The notes beneath the pieces were generated by a model. That model ran no database searches. It was not told the origin of the DNA and was given only the letters and a program-made list of their open reading frames with translations. This document shows, in pieces, positions 9,125 to 18,103 of a DNA stretch of 64,000 nucleotides (position 1 is its first letter; every line of letters begins with the position of its first letter). A program made the position numbers and the translations under genes. The DNA is from CAVSUZ01 sp963834715 (GTDB lineage: Bacteria; Pseudomonadota; Alphaproteobacteria; Acetobacterales; Acetobacteraceae): contig CAWIDE010000006.1 in NCBI GenBank assembly GCA_963834715.1, positions 62,001 to 126,000 on the forward strand, in the 5' to 3' direction.

Positions 9125-9336
9125 ATGGCGCGGGTGGCGCAGATTAATCCCAGGCTCCTGGCCTGGGCCCGACAGACCGCCGGGCTTTCTCCGGAGGAGG
9201 CTGCGGCGAAACTCGGCCTGAAATCCACCGTGAAGGGTACCTGCTGCTCAGAAGCTGCTACAGGCCGAGAGCGGCGAGCGCCCCATTGGCGGAGCTATGC
9301 TTAACCTAGGGAGGACGCACCGTGATGAATGGTGCC
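9125..9336 (+). pseudogene. HTH/ImmA-IrrE-type protein, N-terminal remnant
   Basis: MARVAQINPRLLAWARQTAG followed by LSPEEAAAKLGL is the typical start of XRE helix-turn-helix proteins fused to an ImmA/IrrE (DUF955) metallopeptidase. A frameshift near 9243 switches to a frame reading AQKLLQAESGERPIGGAMLN, which continues the family pattern, and then the gene ends without the HExxH domain. Such proteins regulate mobile elements and toxin-antitoxin loci. Only the DNA-binding part remains, broken. Confidence 0.6.
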
Positions 9337-9402
9337 CTGATAATCCCGGTCATGCTTGGCCCAGGCCTCCCCGGCGGGGAGTAAGCACGGCATGGCAGGT
9401 GA

Positions 9403-10170
9403 GTGCAGCGATTGCGCTTTAGGCGGTTCACTCAAACGGTTAGAGGGGAAGATCTGGTGGCGACGTGGCTTGAGCAAGTGAATGCCTATCGTGCGCTGGC
9501 CAACCTGCCAGCTGTTACTGAAGACCCCGCCTTCAGTGAAGCGGACCGCAGACTCGCCGAATACTTTGTAAAAAGCGGTTCAGGCATCACTCATATCCTG
9601 CCTGAGGGCAACCCAAACGCCACGGCTGCAAAACAGAGCAACTTAGCCGAGAGCTCTGACCCTAATTTCTCCAACGATCAGGCCGTCTTCAATTGGCTAA
9701 GTAGTGTTTTTTCCATGGGATTGGGCTCATCGACCCTCGTTTGAAGACCGTCGGGTTCGGCAGTTACAGCACTCCCCAACCGAGTTATAGAATGGTTGCC
9801 GCGCTCAATAACATCGGCTGGCTCGATTGGAACATGCAACCCCAATTTCCGATCATGTGGCCAGCCGAGGGAAAGACCTCCCCATTCACCACCTACATGA
9901 ACGAGTCCCCTGATGCGCGATCCCAGTGCGGCTGGCGCGACCCCCAACCCAGCAGGAATGCCCATCTTTCTTCTGCTCGGTCAGGGGAATGTGAAAGGAC
10001 CTGTGACGGCCAGTCTTAAGCTCAACGGGACCGACATCCCGGTTTGTGAAATGGATGGATCGAACTATACCCCTTGGCCGCGCGAGTCCGAATGGCAGGG
10101 AGTTGCACGATCAATCCTGGACGTCGGTCGCGGCGCAGTGGTGCTCCTGCGGGAGAGGCCGAATGCGGAT
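9403..10170 (+). pseudogene. CAP (SCP/PR1-like) domain secreted protein, frameshifted
   Basis: Three successive frames give one coherent CAP-domain protein: WLEQVNAYRALANLPAVTED and FVKSGSGITHILPEGNPNA; then, in the next frame from about 9715, GIGLIDPRLKTVGFGSY; and from about 9915 GMPIFLLLGQGNVKGPVTAS. The order (N-x-YR helix, His in the xITH strand, the GLIDP and VGFG segments) matches bacterial CAP proteins, which are exported. At least two single-base indels break it. No signal peptide start is visible, so the 5' end may also be lost. It sits just before a matrixin gene, also for a secreted protein. Confidence 0.6.
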
Positions 10171-10768
10171 ATCCGCCAATGCATAGGGGAAATGGCTCGA
10201 AAGCGGATCCATCCCACGACCTCTCCCATAAGGGTTCACGGCAACTGGCTTGCGAACCACCGTCAGTTGGGTTATTTTAATATAGGTCGATTCCGAAGGA
10301 CATCCAGGAGGTGGGCCAATGTCAACGTCGGGCGTGAAAGGCGAAGTTCTTGGTGGTTCTTATGGTAAGTTCAAAAAGCTCGACCTTACCTATAAGGTTG
10401 CAAACTATCCTTCGAAAACGGAATTGTCCCGGCCGCGCATCGACGGCGCGATCGCCGCGGCGTTTGACAAATGGCAGGCCGCGTCGCCCTTCAAATTCCA
10501 ACTAATCACGTCGGGCACCCCAGACATTCCGCTGAGCTTCGGCAGCGTGTCCCGCAACGAGGTATTAGCCGAGACCAATTGGGGGACGCATGCGATCGTT
10601 TTTGACAATTCACGTACCTGGGTTGATACGGAGGTTTTTTTTGACCTGTCTCGACCGGATCTGCTCAGCGTCGCCGTCCACGAGTGAGGTGGACCCCACC
10701 TATGGGACCAATTTGGCCCGCTGCTTAGCTACAGCCCCCGTCCGGCTCTCGTTCTCCCTTCTTTCAAG

Positions 10769-11701
10769 CTAACCATAAACCTCTTCCTGCTGTTGTGGCG
10801 GCTGTGGATATGTGGGCAACGCGCCAGCGTTGTCCAAGCGAGGCGGCATATCCACAGCCGTGCCCGCCAGGCCGGCCCGCCACACCGCCATCGGCATGTG
10901 ATGTCTCAGCGCCTGATGCGGGCGCAGCTCGTTGTAGAACTCCATCCACGCGCCGATCCCCAGCCGCGCTTCGCGCGCGTCCGCATAGTCCTTCAAGTAA
11001 ACCTCCTCATGCTTGAGCGAGCGCCACAGCCGCTCGATGAACACGTTGTCCATCCACCGACCTCGGCCATCCATCGACACTGCAATCCCGGCCCCAAGCA
11101 GCGTGCCGACAAATGCGTCACCGGTGAATTGGCTGCCCTGGTCCGTGTTGAACACCTCCGGCCGGCCGTGTCGTCGCAGGGCGTCCTCTAGTGCGTCCAC
11201 GCAAAACCCCGCGTCCATCGTGTTCGACAGCCGCCACGACAGCGCCGCGCGGCTCCACCAATCCATCACTGTCACCAGATACAGGAACCCACGCCGCATC
11301 GGAATGTAGGTGATGTCCGCGCACCATACCTGGTTCACTCGCTCGATCCGCACGTCCCGGAGCAGATACGGGTAGATTTTGTGTCCAGGCCCTGGCTTGC
11401 TGGTGCGCGGCTTCGGCCCCAGCGCCGCGATCCCCATCACCCGCATCAGCCGCTGCACCCGCTTGCGGTTTACCTTCTCCCCGCCCGTGCTCAGCGTCGC
11501 CGCGATCCGCCGCGAGCCATAGAACGGCCACGCGACGAACACCGGGTCAATCCGTCGCATCAGTAACAGCTCATCCGCGTCATGCTCCGGCTTCGCCCGA
11601 TAAACACCCGAGCGCGCCAGCCCAAGCAACGCGCATTGTCGCCGTACTGAGAGCTGTCCGTGGCCGCGATCGAGCATCGCTCTCCGGCCCGCCGCGCTCA
11701 T
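10769..11701 (-). CDS. IS3 OrfB, DDE integrase
   Basis: 310 residues starting at ATG 11701, which overlaps the orfA stop as ATGA, giving translational coupling or -1 frameshift fusion as usual in IS3. It shows an N-terminal HTH_21-like region (RRQCALLGLARSGVYR), the integrase core with Asp in VWCADITYIPMRRG and FNTDQGSQFT, and Glu in NVFIERLWRSLKHEEVYL (the DDE triad). The C-terminus is proline/glutamine rich. It catalyses circle formation and strand transfer of the element. Confidence 0.95.
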   Translation of the reverse strand: MSAAGRRAMLDRGHGQLSVRRQCALLGLARSGVYRAKPEHDADELLLMRRIDPVFVAWPFYGSRRIAATLSTGGEKVNRKRVQRLMRVMGIAALGPKPRTSKPGPGHKIYPYLLRDVRIERVNQVWCADITYIPMRRGFLYLVTVMDWWSRAALSWRLSNTMDAGFCVDALEDALRRHGRPEVFNTDQGSQFTGDAFVGTLLGAGIAVSMDGRGRWMDNVFIERLWRSLKHEEVYLKDYADAREARLGIGAWMEFYNELRPHQALRHHMPMAVWRAGLAGTAVDMPPRLDNAGALPTYPQPPQQQEEVYG

Positions 11702-11976
11702 CTGCCGGACCTCCGCGCTAAAAAATCCCGCTCCACTACCAGCTCGCCGATCTTGGCGTGCAGGTGGGCGATTTCCTTGGCCGACTGCCCGTCGTCTGTC
11801 CCGGTCCGGAAAACCCGTTCGGCATGTTCTAGCAGCTGCTTCTTCCAGGCGTAGATCTGTGTCGGATGCACCTGGTAACGCACCGCCAGCTCGGCCACTG
11901 TCGCGTCTTCCCTCAGCGCTTCCAGGGCGATCTTCGCCTTCAGCGCGGCATCGATCCTGCGTCGGGTTCTGCTCAT
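11698..11976 (-). CDS. IS3 OrfA, helix-turn-helix protein
   Basis: 92 residues: MSRTRRRIDAALKAKIALEA, the helix-turn-helix EDATVAELAVRYQVHPTQIY, and a leucine-zipper-like helix with IAHLHAKIGELVVERDFL. OrfA binds the terminal repeats and is fused to OrfB by frameshifting to make the transposase. Confidence 0.95.
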   Translation of the reverse strand: MSRTRRRIDAALKAKIALEALREDATVAELAVRYQVHPTQIYAWKKQLLEHAERVFRTGTDDGQSAKEIAHLHAKIGELVVERDFLARRSGR

Positions 11977-12196
11977 GTTCCGCTCCGTGTAGCATGGACG
12001 GAACCGGTTCGGTTTATAGCTTAGCGGGTGGTCCCAAATTCGGGGTCCACTTCAGAGATCGGACACACGCTTGGACTTCCTGACAATGATATTAATGAAT
12101 CTGTCATGGATGGGTCCATGGAGTGGTTGAATAATTTTAAAAAATATCGAACAGCGCCGATTCCCCAGGTGGACATCAATGCGTTGAACTCGGTCA

Positions 12197-13293
12197 ATGC
12201 ACAGTCTGTTCTCTGAATACCATGCCAAACAGGGTCAGTTTAGGTGGTGGCCGGTGAGCAAGAGCTTTTCCTTCTTCTCGGGCCCGCCCGATCTCCCAGA
12301 GACCACCCAATTGAGTTTCTACCAGGTAAGCGCCGGTCTCGATAAAACCGTTTGGGCGATTGATGGGTATGGCTATGCGTACGATTACGGGTTAAACGAC
12401 CAGAAATGGATCTACCGTGGACGATATTTGAGCCGCGTGGCCGTCTTCGATACCCGGCTCGTGCTCGGGATTTTCGTAAACCGACCAGGGCTACAGTCGC
12501 CCAAGGCGGCCGGGAATGAGTGGTACGGCGATTTGCGGCGTTATGATTACGGGACCCAAAAGTGGATCAGCGTTGACAAAGGCAGCCTCGGTAGCAGTGC
12601 CAAATTTAAAAACGTAGCGGTCGGCGGGACGAAGGGTTCAGAAGAAGTTTGGGCCGTAGTCGACCGGCGGCCGAATTCTCCTCCTCACCTAACAGAGGAT
12701 GAGGTCGTCGAAATCGTTCGTTACCACGGAGATATAGCTTCGGGCAACGGTGACTGGACCATCAAGGTGAGCACGGATCCTCGATTTGTAAACAACATCG
12801 TAATGCATGACCTCGCTATCGGGCGTCGGTCGAGTGGGGAGCCATTGATTTGTGGAACGCTTCCGAATTGGAAATTTCCGCCCCCAAACTTATCACCCCG
12901 TAAATTTTCCGAGTGGGGCCCATCGTATCAGTGGGAGGAGTTAGGAATGAGACAAGGCTATCCTGCCGGAGACATACCCCCGTACCCTAGTTTCGTTGAA
13001 ACAGCGTCGGAAGTGAGTAGGTGGAATCATGCCCGAAGGACTTTCAGCGTCGGCAACGATGGAACGATCGTGGCGATAATGGGCGATAGTGCGTGGCGCC
13101 GCTTGCCACCCCTCAGGAACCGACCGACTTCACTTTCGGGCGACCCTGGTGAAGACGTGCGTTGGCTTGAGCTTCCCCGTGCGGGGGGCCGTTTTGAGGG
13201 CCCCCATGGATCGATATTTCTGTCGTCGACAAAATCACCATGTGGGGTGTCGATGGCAACCGTAATATCTTCACCACGATCGTGCCAGAATGA
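12197..13293 (+). pseudogene. Tectonin-like beta-propeller protein, frameshifted
   Basis: About 340 residues contain recurring propeller strands of the tectonin/tachylectin type: LDKTVWAIDGYGYAYDYGL, FSVGNDGTIVAIMGDSAWRR, and, after a frameshift near 13215, ITMWGVDGNRNIFTTIVPE before TGA at 13291. Such repeats bind carbohydrates or surface ligands. The frame begins inside the end of the matrixin gene (overlap of 20 nt), so the two were probably one matrixin-plus-propeller protein or a coupled pair. No signal peptide is seen. Confidence 0.5.
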
Positions 13294-13538
13294 GAGCGTG
13301 GCTGGCGACCCCGCCTCTCGTATTCTTCCTGGCTGATCTCTGGCACACGTTCGAGTGCGGCAATGGCGGCGTCGATCTCCGCGTAGTGTAGTCGCTCAAT
13401 CTGTGACTGACCGGCAAATCCTGCAGCATGTCGGCATAGACCGTGCGGCGCTGCTTCGCCCGCTCCTCGCGGCTTGGCCATTCGATGTTTCGGACAGCGC
13501 GGATGTCCTGACCTTAGCCATGGCGGTTCTTCCTTTCG

Positions 13539-13836
13539 TCAAATGCTCGGGGCGGCCATACGGTCGAGCGCATCGGTAATCTCGCGCAAGCCATCGCGCA
13601 CGGCGTCCGGGTCGTTCAGTGTCATCAGGCTGCGAAGACGACTAGCGAGATCGGATAAGTGTTGTGGAGCGGGAGGCCGACGGCTCCAAACACTTACCGT
13701 TTGGTCGCTGTCCTCCCGCAATCGCTTTGAGCCCCTCGGCAAATGCCTTTCGCGCGGCTTCGGACTTGGCGTCCATGGCAGCCCTAGTTTCGGCATCTGC
13801 GTCGCGATAGGCGATATGGCGCCTGACGTACGACAT
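13539..13836 (-). pseudogene. Small hypothetical protein, probably frameshifted
   Basis: From ATG 13836 the frame reads MSYVRRHIAYRDADAETRAA and a charged helix; a second frame then gives LSDLASRLRSLMTLNDPDAV and REITDALDRM before the stop at 13539. The two pieces look like one helical protein broken near 13670. A further short frame starts at ATG 13521 (MAKVRTSALSE) behind a good AAGGAAG site and breaks after about 40 codons. None of these is recognised. Confidence 0.3.
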
Positions 13837-14064
13837 CGGGGGCAACACCACGATTAATGACCCGCACACGTTCTTCTCGAAGGTCAACATGATTAATGAC
13901 TGGCCGGAGGTGCAGCTTAATCTCGCCGGCCTGTCAGCGACCAGCTACGACCTCAAGAACGATCTGTTGACGCTGTATCAAGGTAAGCGAAGTGCTGAGG
14001 CCCTTCTTTCGCTGGAGGCGCGGATGTGCTCGCAGATACGGGGCAACGGCTTCGAGCTAACCTT

Positions 14065-14526
14065 ATGGATGACTTTAATGCTGACGCGAAGGATGGCTTT
14101 CGGCGGATTGAGGTTCTGACGGGACCAGGGCGCCGCCGGCACTGGTCGGCGGCGGAGAAGGCGCAGATTGTAGCCGAGACGCTGTTGCCGGGAGCGTCGG
14201 TCAGCGAAGTGGCACGGCGCTGGCAAGTGTGTTCTCAGCAGGTTTTCACGTGGAGGCGCGAAGCGCGGGCTGGACACTTGGCCTTGCCTGTGGAGGCAGT
14301 AACAAAGGGTAAGACGAGTTTCGTGCCGATTGTCACGGAGACGAGGCCAGAGGGGCACAACAACGGGGGCGTTGGCGCGCCTGCGGCGGTAGACGGTGTT
14401 GTCGAAGCATCCATCGGGTCATGCATCGAGATTAGGCTGGCCGGAGCGCGGATTCGCGTGCCCCCTGGCACCGACTGCGCGTTGCTGGCGGAGGTGTTGC
14501 GCGCACTGCGGACATCGGCGGCATGA
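14065..14526 (+). CDS. tnpA: IS66 TnpA accessory protein
   Basis: 153 residues from ATG 14065. The N-terminal part reads RRIEVLTGPGRRRHWSAAEK followed by a helix-turn-helix (GASVSEVARRWQVCSQQVF). The C-terminus has the family signature IEIRLAGARIRVPPGTD. Its stop overlaps tnpB as ATGA. Required with TnpB for transposition in characterised IS66 elements. Confidence 0.9.
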   Translation: MDDFNADAKDGFRRIEVLTGPGRRRHWSAAEKAQIVAETLLPGASVSEVARRWQVCSQQVFTWRREARAGHLALPVEAVTKGKTSFVPIVTETRPEGHNNGGVGAPAAVDGVVEASIGSCIEIRLAGARIRVPPGTDCALLAEVLRALRTSAA

Positions 14527-14879
14527 TCTCGATCCCCTCGGGCGTTCGCGTTCTATTGGCGGCGCGTCCCGTGGACTTCCGCAAAGGGTCGCATGGACTG
14601 GCGGCGCTGGCCGCCGAGGTGCTTGGCGAGGACCCGTTCTCCGGCGCGGTCATCGTATTCCGTTCCAAGCGCGCCGACAGAATTAAGATCCTGGTCTGGG
14701 ATGGCAGCGGCTTGGTGCTGGTGTGGAAGCGATTGTCGCATGGTGCGTTTCGTTGGCCGCCAGTGGTGGATGGCGTGATGAGGCTGTCGGGGTTGGAGTT
14801 CGCGGCGCTATTTGATGGCCTGGACTGGACACGCGTGCAGGCGACAAAAGGGATTCCCACGCCGAGCGCTGCCGCGTAG
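14523..14879 (+). CDS. tnpB: IS66 TnpB (Orf2) protein
   Basis: 118 residues with the conserved IS66 Orf2 pattern: GVRVLLAARPVDFRKGSHGL near the N-terminus, KILVWDGSGLVLVWKRL in the middle and FRWPP. Translationally coupled to tnpA by ATGA. Intact. Confidence 0.95.
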   Translation: MISIPSGVRVLLAARPVDFRKGSHGLAALAAEVLGEDPFSGAVIVFRSKRADRIKILVWDGSGLVLVWKRLSHGAFRWPPVVDGVMRLSGLEFAALFDGLDWTRVQATKGIPTPSAAA

Positions 14880-14888
14880 AATCGCGAC

Positions 14889-16476
14889 GTGACTCGCGTC
14901 GTTTCCGTCGCAACCGAGGACTTACCTGCCGAGCCCGAGGCGCTGCGCGCCTTCGTGCTGACGATGATGGCGGAGCGCGACGCGGCCATTGCCGAGCGCG
15001 ATGAGCTGGCGACACGCAACGAGCGGCTGCACGCCTTGCTGCTGAAGCTGCGCCGGATGCAGTTCGGGCGGAAGTCGGAGCGGCTACCCGCGGAGCAGCT
15101 TACGCTCGCCTTGGAAGATCTTGAAACAGCGATTGCCGGGATCGAGGCCGAAGCCGAGAGAGGTGATCCTGCACTGCAACGCGAACGGGCCAAAAGGCGG
15201 CGTGCCAGCCGCGCCGCGTTGCCCGCGCATCTGCCGCGCATCGAGGTGGTGCTGATGCCGCCCGACACCGCCTGCCCCTGCTGCAAAGCGGCCATGGTCG
15301 AGATCGGCGAGGATCGCTCCGAGCGGCTCGACGTGATCCCCGCGCAACACCGCGTGCTGGTGACACGGCGACCAAAGTTTGCCTGCCGCAGCTGTGCGGG
15401 TGTGGTGGTACAGCAGCCCGCGGTGCCACGCCTGATCGAAGGTGGTCTGCCCACCGAGGCAACGGTGGCAGACGTGGTGGTCAGCCGCTTTGCCGACCAT
15501 CAGCCGCTCTATCGCCAGGCGCAGATGATGGCGCGCCAGGGGGTCGCGATCGACCGCTCGACGCTGGCGTTCTGGGTTGGCTACGCCGCTGCCGAGATCG
15601 CCCCGATCGCGCGCCGCCTGAAAGAGATCGTGCTCGGCTCGGCGCGACTGTTTGCCGACGAAACCGTCGTGCCGGTGCTCGATCCCGGCCGAGGCCGCAC
15701 CAGGCAAGGCTATTTCTGGACGATTGCACGCGACGACCGACCCTGGGGCGGTCCCGATCCGCCCGCGGTGGTCTACACTTACGCGCCCGGGCGCCAGCAC
15801 GAGCATGCCCGGGCGCTACTCGGTGCTTACCGCGGTATCCTACAATGCGACGGCTATGCTGCCTACAAGAGCCTGATCGACCCCTTGGGCAGGTGCGGCC
15901 CAAGCAAGCTGGCGTTCTGCTGGAGCCATGTCCGGCGCAACTTCTACGATCTAGCCAGAGGCGGTGCCGCGCCAATCGCCACCGAGGCGCTGGCGCGCAT
16001 CGCCGCACTGTATAGGATCGAGACCGAGATCCGCGGCCAGAGTGCATCCGAACGCCGCATTGCACGTCAGGACCATAGCCGTCCGCTGCTTGAGCAGCTC
16101 CGCACGTGGTTCGGAATGCAGATGGCGAAGCTGCCCGGCCGCGCTCCGACCGCTGAGGCAATCGGTTACGCGCTGAACCACTGGGATGGGCTCGTGCAGT
16201 TCCTCGATGACGGGACGCATCGAAATCGATTCGAATTGTGTGGAACGGAGCATGCGGCCGGTTGCCCTCAGCAGAAAGAACGCACTGTTCGCGGGCAGCA
16301 ACGAGGGAGCGGAAAACTGGGCCTCCATAGCCTCGCTGATCGAAACCTGTAAGCTGAACAGGGTCGATCCACAGCGCTACTTCACCGACTTGCTGACCCG
16401 CCTCGTTGACGGCTGGCGCCAGGCCCGCATCGACGAGCTCATGCCCTGGTATTGGGCCGACGCCAAAACCGCCTGA
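14889..16476 (+). pseudogene. tnpC: IS66 TnpC transposase, frameshifted near the C-terminus
   Basis: Starts GTG 14889. It has an N-terminal helical zipper (AERDAAIAERDELATRNERL), a zinc-binding segment (CPCC...CRSC), and a DDE core with LFADETVVPVLDPG and LQCDGYAAYKSL. One extra G near 16213 breaks the frame; the family continuation IEIDSNCVERSMRPVALSRK, with the catalytic Glu, then lies in the next frame and ends DELMPWYWAD at 16476. Joined length is about 528 residues, normal for TnpC. Confidence 0.9.
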
Positions 16477-16841
16477 CGTCAAGGCCGAACATTCAGGGCC
16501 ACTGAACTCCGCTTACGTATCAAGGCAACGCTGCGATTTATCAACTGCGAGTAAGCCAAGGCACCCCTGTGGCGCCTGGACTGCCTGGGCTTGTCGTCCA
16601 GGATTACGCGGCTTCCCCTTATGTCGCGCGCGGCGGGGTATCTCTTGGCTATTACTACGACAATCCTTCCCTCACCGGACTGCCGCAGCACTCAATTGGG
16701 GCCTGAGCCGACTGATGCCGGCCAATGACGACGACCGTGCTGTCGAGCGCTGGATGGCCTGGGCGCGGTTCGCCGCCTGTTAGCGGGCGGTGCGTTCGGG
16801 GCTGCGATGCTTTTCTTCCTGCTCTTAGTGGGGATTTCAAG

Positions 16842-17162
16842 ATGACCACGACGCTCTATTACGGTAATAACCAGACCGTCACGCAGTCCTTATCCGGCAC
16901 GGATTACGCGGTCGGCGAGGTCTACAACCGCGATATTGGCGGGATTACCGGTCAGGGTCCCCATGTCACCCTTAACCTGACTGCACCGGTGGTCAACTTC
17001 GCGAGCAGCACTAATGGCGGATGGGCGGATGACGAATGGAACGCGCACGGCACATCCCTGACCGTCAACTTTCAGAATACGCTTAATAAACTACAGCCGC
17101 CTCTTAACCGGGGCGGCCTTTCTTTCCAAGGTGCACGATGGATTACTACCAAGGCGTCGTGA
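16842..17162 (+). CDS. Hypothetical beta-rich protein
   Basis: From ATG 16842 (GGGGATTTCAAG upstream) the frame reads MTTTLYYGNNQTVTQSLSGT, then GPHVTLNLTAPVVNFA and WNAHGTSLTVNFQNTLNK. It is rich in Thr, Asn and Gly, as in secreted or phage surface proteins. The last 30 codons run through a terminator hairpin, so the true end is probably near 17090 and a one-base shift there would meet a TAA pair. Not recognised. Confidence 0.45.
   Translation: MTTTLYYGNNQTVTQSLSGTDYAVGEVYNRDIGGITGQGPHVTLNLTAPVVNFASSTNGGWADDEWNAHGTSLTVNFQNTLNKLQPPLNRGGLSFQGARWITTKAS
17096..17126 (+). terminator. Rho-independent terminator
   Basis: GCCGCC (17096-17101), 10-nt loop, GGCGGC (17112-17117), then CTTTCTTTCC. It ends the short gene before it; the next gene starts 12 nt later. 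Confidence 0.6.
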
Positions 17163-17614
17163 TTGAATATCTCCGCGCCGACCGGGCAATGTTCGTGAAC
17201 ACCGAATACTGCATCCAGCTTAGCGAAGGGCACAACCCGGATCTCGGTCGGCACTGGTACTGCGACGCTGTGGCGTGCGACTTCCAAACCCAGACGGTAT
17301 GGCTCTGTGAGACCACGTTCGCTCGTCCGCCGGCCGGGCTGATGAAGCGCTTGTTGGAGTGGCAGTCCAACCTGGACGGCGTGCGTGAAGCGCTCCGACG
17401 ACGTTCGGGGCTGACTTGGCCGATCCGGGTGTGGATCTTCGTTCCTACCGAATGCATTGAGAAACTGGTGCCGAGGCTGGAGGTGTTTCGAACCGCGCTG
17501 CGCCCAAAGGTCACTCCGCTGGAGATGGTCCAGCCGTGGCGCTATCACTCCTGGGATCACCGCGACACCGCGGAAGGCAAGCCCGAGAGTATCCCACCGG
17601 AGATGCGCGAATGA
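17138..17614 (+). CDS. Hypothetical protein with nuclease-like strand pattern
   Basis: 158 residues from ATG 17138 with an AAGG site upstream. The middle reads HWYCDAVACDFQTQTVWLCE, a D...(hydrophobic)...E hairpin followed about 15 residues later by LMKRLLEW. This is superficially like the Asp-Glu-Lys layout of PD-(D/E)XK folds, but I cannot show homology. The C-terminal part (IRVWIFVPTECIEKLVPRLE) looks like a further strand and helix. The stop overlaps the next start (ATGA), so the two genes are coupled. Confidence 0.65.
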   Translation: MDYYQGVVIEYLRADRAMFVNTEYCIQLSEGHNPDLGRHWYCDAVACDFQTQTVWLCETTFARPPAGLMKRLLEWQSNLDGVREALRRRSGLTWPIRVWIFVPTECIEKLVPRLEVFRTALRPKVTPLEMVQPWRYHSWDHRDTAEGKPESIPPEMRE

Positions 17615-17952
17615 CCGCCCGTATGCTTGTCAGGATTGACAGTGAACGTTTCGACGCATTCGAGGCGACGCACGCTCTGACCTATCGGTGGCAATTTGGA
17701 AGGCAGCACCGCTGGACCGAGGCGATGTGCCAGCCGGGCAACACCGTTGACGTACAACGCTCGTTTGACGCGTATACGCGTGTGCAGGCGGTCATCACGG
17801 CATTTAGGGCTGCCATGTCGCCGAGATCGAACTCCGCCTACAAGCCCCCTGAACTATGTCCCGCATCGTCCACGCGCGCCCGCCTAAGCACCCCAAGCTC
17901 CCCGGCTGGCCGAATATCAAGCGTCGCATCGTCGGCCGCGGACCGGAGTTGA
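17611..17952 (+). CDS. Hypothetical protein coupled to the preceding gene
   Basis: Starts at ATG 17611 overlapping the previous stop. MTARMLVRIDSERFDAFEAT and RSFDAYTRVQAVITAFRAAM look structured; the tail after about residue 72 is low-complexity Ser/Pro/Ala and overlaps another small gene in a different frame. The real protein may end near 17840 if a base was lost. No family recognised. Confidence 0.4.
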   Translation: MTARMLVRIDSERFDAFEATHALTYRWQFGRQHRWTEAMCQPGNTVDVQRSFDAYTRVQAVITAFRAAMSPRSNSAYKPPELCPASSTRARLSTPSSPAGRISSVASSAADRS

Positions 17953-18020
17953 CGGCGATGGAGCTGCGGCAAGCGGCAGCGAGGTTGCTGGCGGAGGCGC
18001 AGGCCAAGCCGGGCGGTTGA
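17856..18020 (+). CDS. Small basic hypothetical protein
   Basis: 54 residues: MSRIVHARPPKHPKLPGWPN, IKRRIVGRGPELTAMELRQA and an alanine/glutamine-rich helix. Arg/Lys/Pro-rich start like the edge protein at 1-256. It ends 11 nt before the BrnTA operator. Not recognised. Confidence 0.4.
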   Translation: MSRIVHARPPKHPKLPGWPNIKRRIVGRGPELTAMELRQAAARLLAEAQAKPGG

Positions 18021-18030
18021 CTCGCGAGGC

Positions 18031-18052
18031 ATTTGGCGTATATACACCAAAT
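18031..18052. promoter_or_regulatory. BrnTA operator palindrome
   Basis: ATTTGG-c-GTATATAC-a-CCAAAT is an almost perfect 22-bp palindrome 41 nt upstream of the brnT start. BrnA antitoxins carry a DNA-binding fold and repress their own operon, so this is the likely binding site. The tandem repeats that follow begin inside its right arm. Confidence 0.65.
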
Positions 18053-18103
18053 TTGTGGGCATCAGCCAAATCTGTGGGCATCAGCCAAATTTGTGGGCAT
18101 CAG
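18047..18103 (+). repeat. Three tandem 19-bp repeats in the brnT leader
   Basis: CCAAATTTGTGGGCATCAG occurs at 18047-18065, 18066-18084 (one C for T) and 18085-18103 without spacers. Each unit contains a GTGGGCATCAG that can be read as a GTG start; only the third is followed by the BrnT protein. The CCAAAT of each unit repeats the half-site of the operator palindrome. Confidence 0.9.

Larger units (their letters stand above)
10685..12054 (-). mobile_element. IS3-family element (1370 bp) with 3-bp target duplication
   Basis: Ends TGAGGTGGACCCC (left) and, reversed, TGAAGTGGACCCC (right) form the terminal inverted repeats. GAG is duplicated on both sides (10682-10684, 12055-12057), and removal restores the matrixin frame. 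Contains orfA and orfB, both apparently intact. A partial copy lies at 52399-52808. Confidence 0.95.
10319..12216 (+). pseudogene. Matrixin-type zinc metalloprotease, interrupted by IS3
   Basis: The first exon-like piece (10319-10684, 122 codons, RBS AGGAGGTG 6 nt upstream) reads a matrixin-like domain ending ...LLSVAVHE. The second piece (12055-12216) continues IGHTLGLPDNDINESVMDG and ends at TGA. With the IS3 element and one 3-bp duplication removed, GTC CAC GAG ATC GGA CAC ACG restores the zinc motif HExGHTLGLPD and the following Met-turn-like SVMDG. The intact protein would be about 174 residues, a minimal M10-type catalytic domain without a visible signal peptide. The insertion splits the zinc-binding helix, so the present gene is inactive. 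Downstream lies a tectonin-like frame that overlaps its end. Confidence 0.85.
13983..16516 (+). mobile_element. IS66-family element (2534 bp) with 8-bp target duplication
   Basis: Terminal repeats start GTAAGCGAAGTGC (left) and GTAAGCGGAGTTC (right, reversed). The 8-bp direct repeat GTATCAAG flanks both ends (13975-13982, 16517-16524), the size expected for IS66. It carries tnpA, tnpB and a frameshifted tnpC. Confidence 0.95.
13889..16706 (+). pseudogene. Hypothetical protein gene split by IS66
   Basis: Before the IS66 element the frame reads MINDWPEVQLNLAGLSATSY and LKNDLLTLYQ. After it, with one 8-bp duplication removed, it continues in frame GNAAIYQLRVSQGTPVAPGL, VVQDYAASYVARGGVSLGYY and stops at 16704-16706. 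The rebuilt protein is about 90 residues, or longer if the open frame upstream to 13811 is used. I do not recognise it; the glycine/tyrosine-rich, beta-type sequence could be a phage structural or surface protein. Confidence 0.45.

Noticed and set aside
18047..18103. Three 19-bp repeats as a CRISPR array
   Set aside because: Units are head-to-tail without spacers and lie directly in a toxin gene leader.
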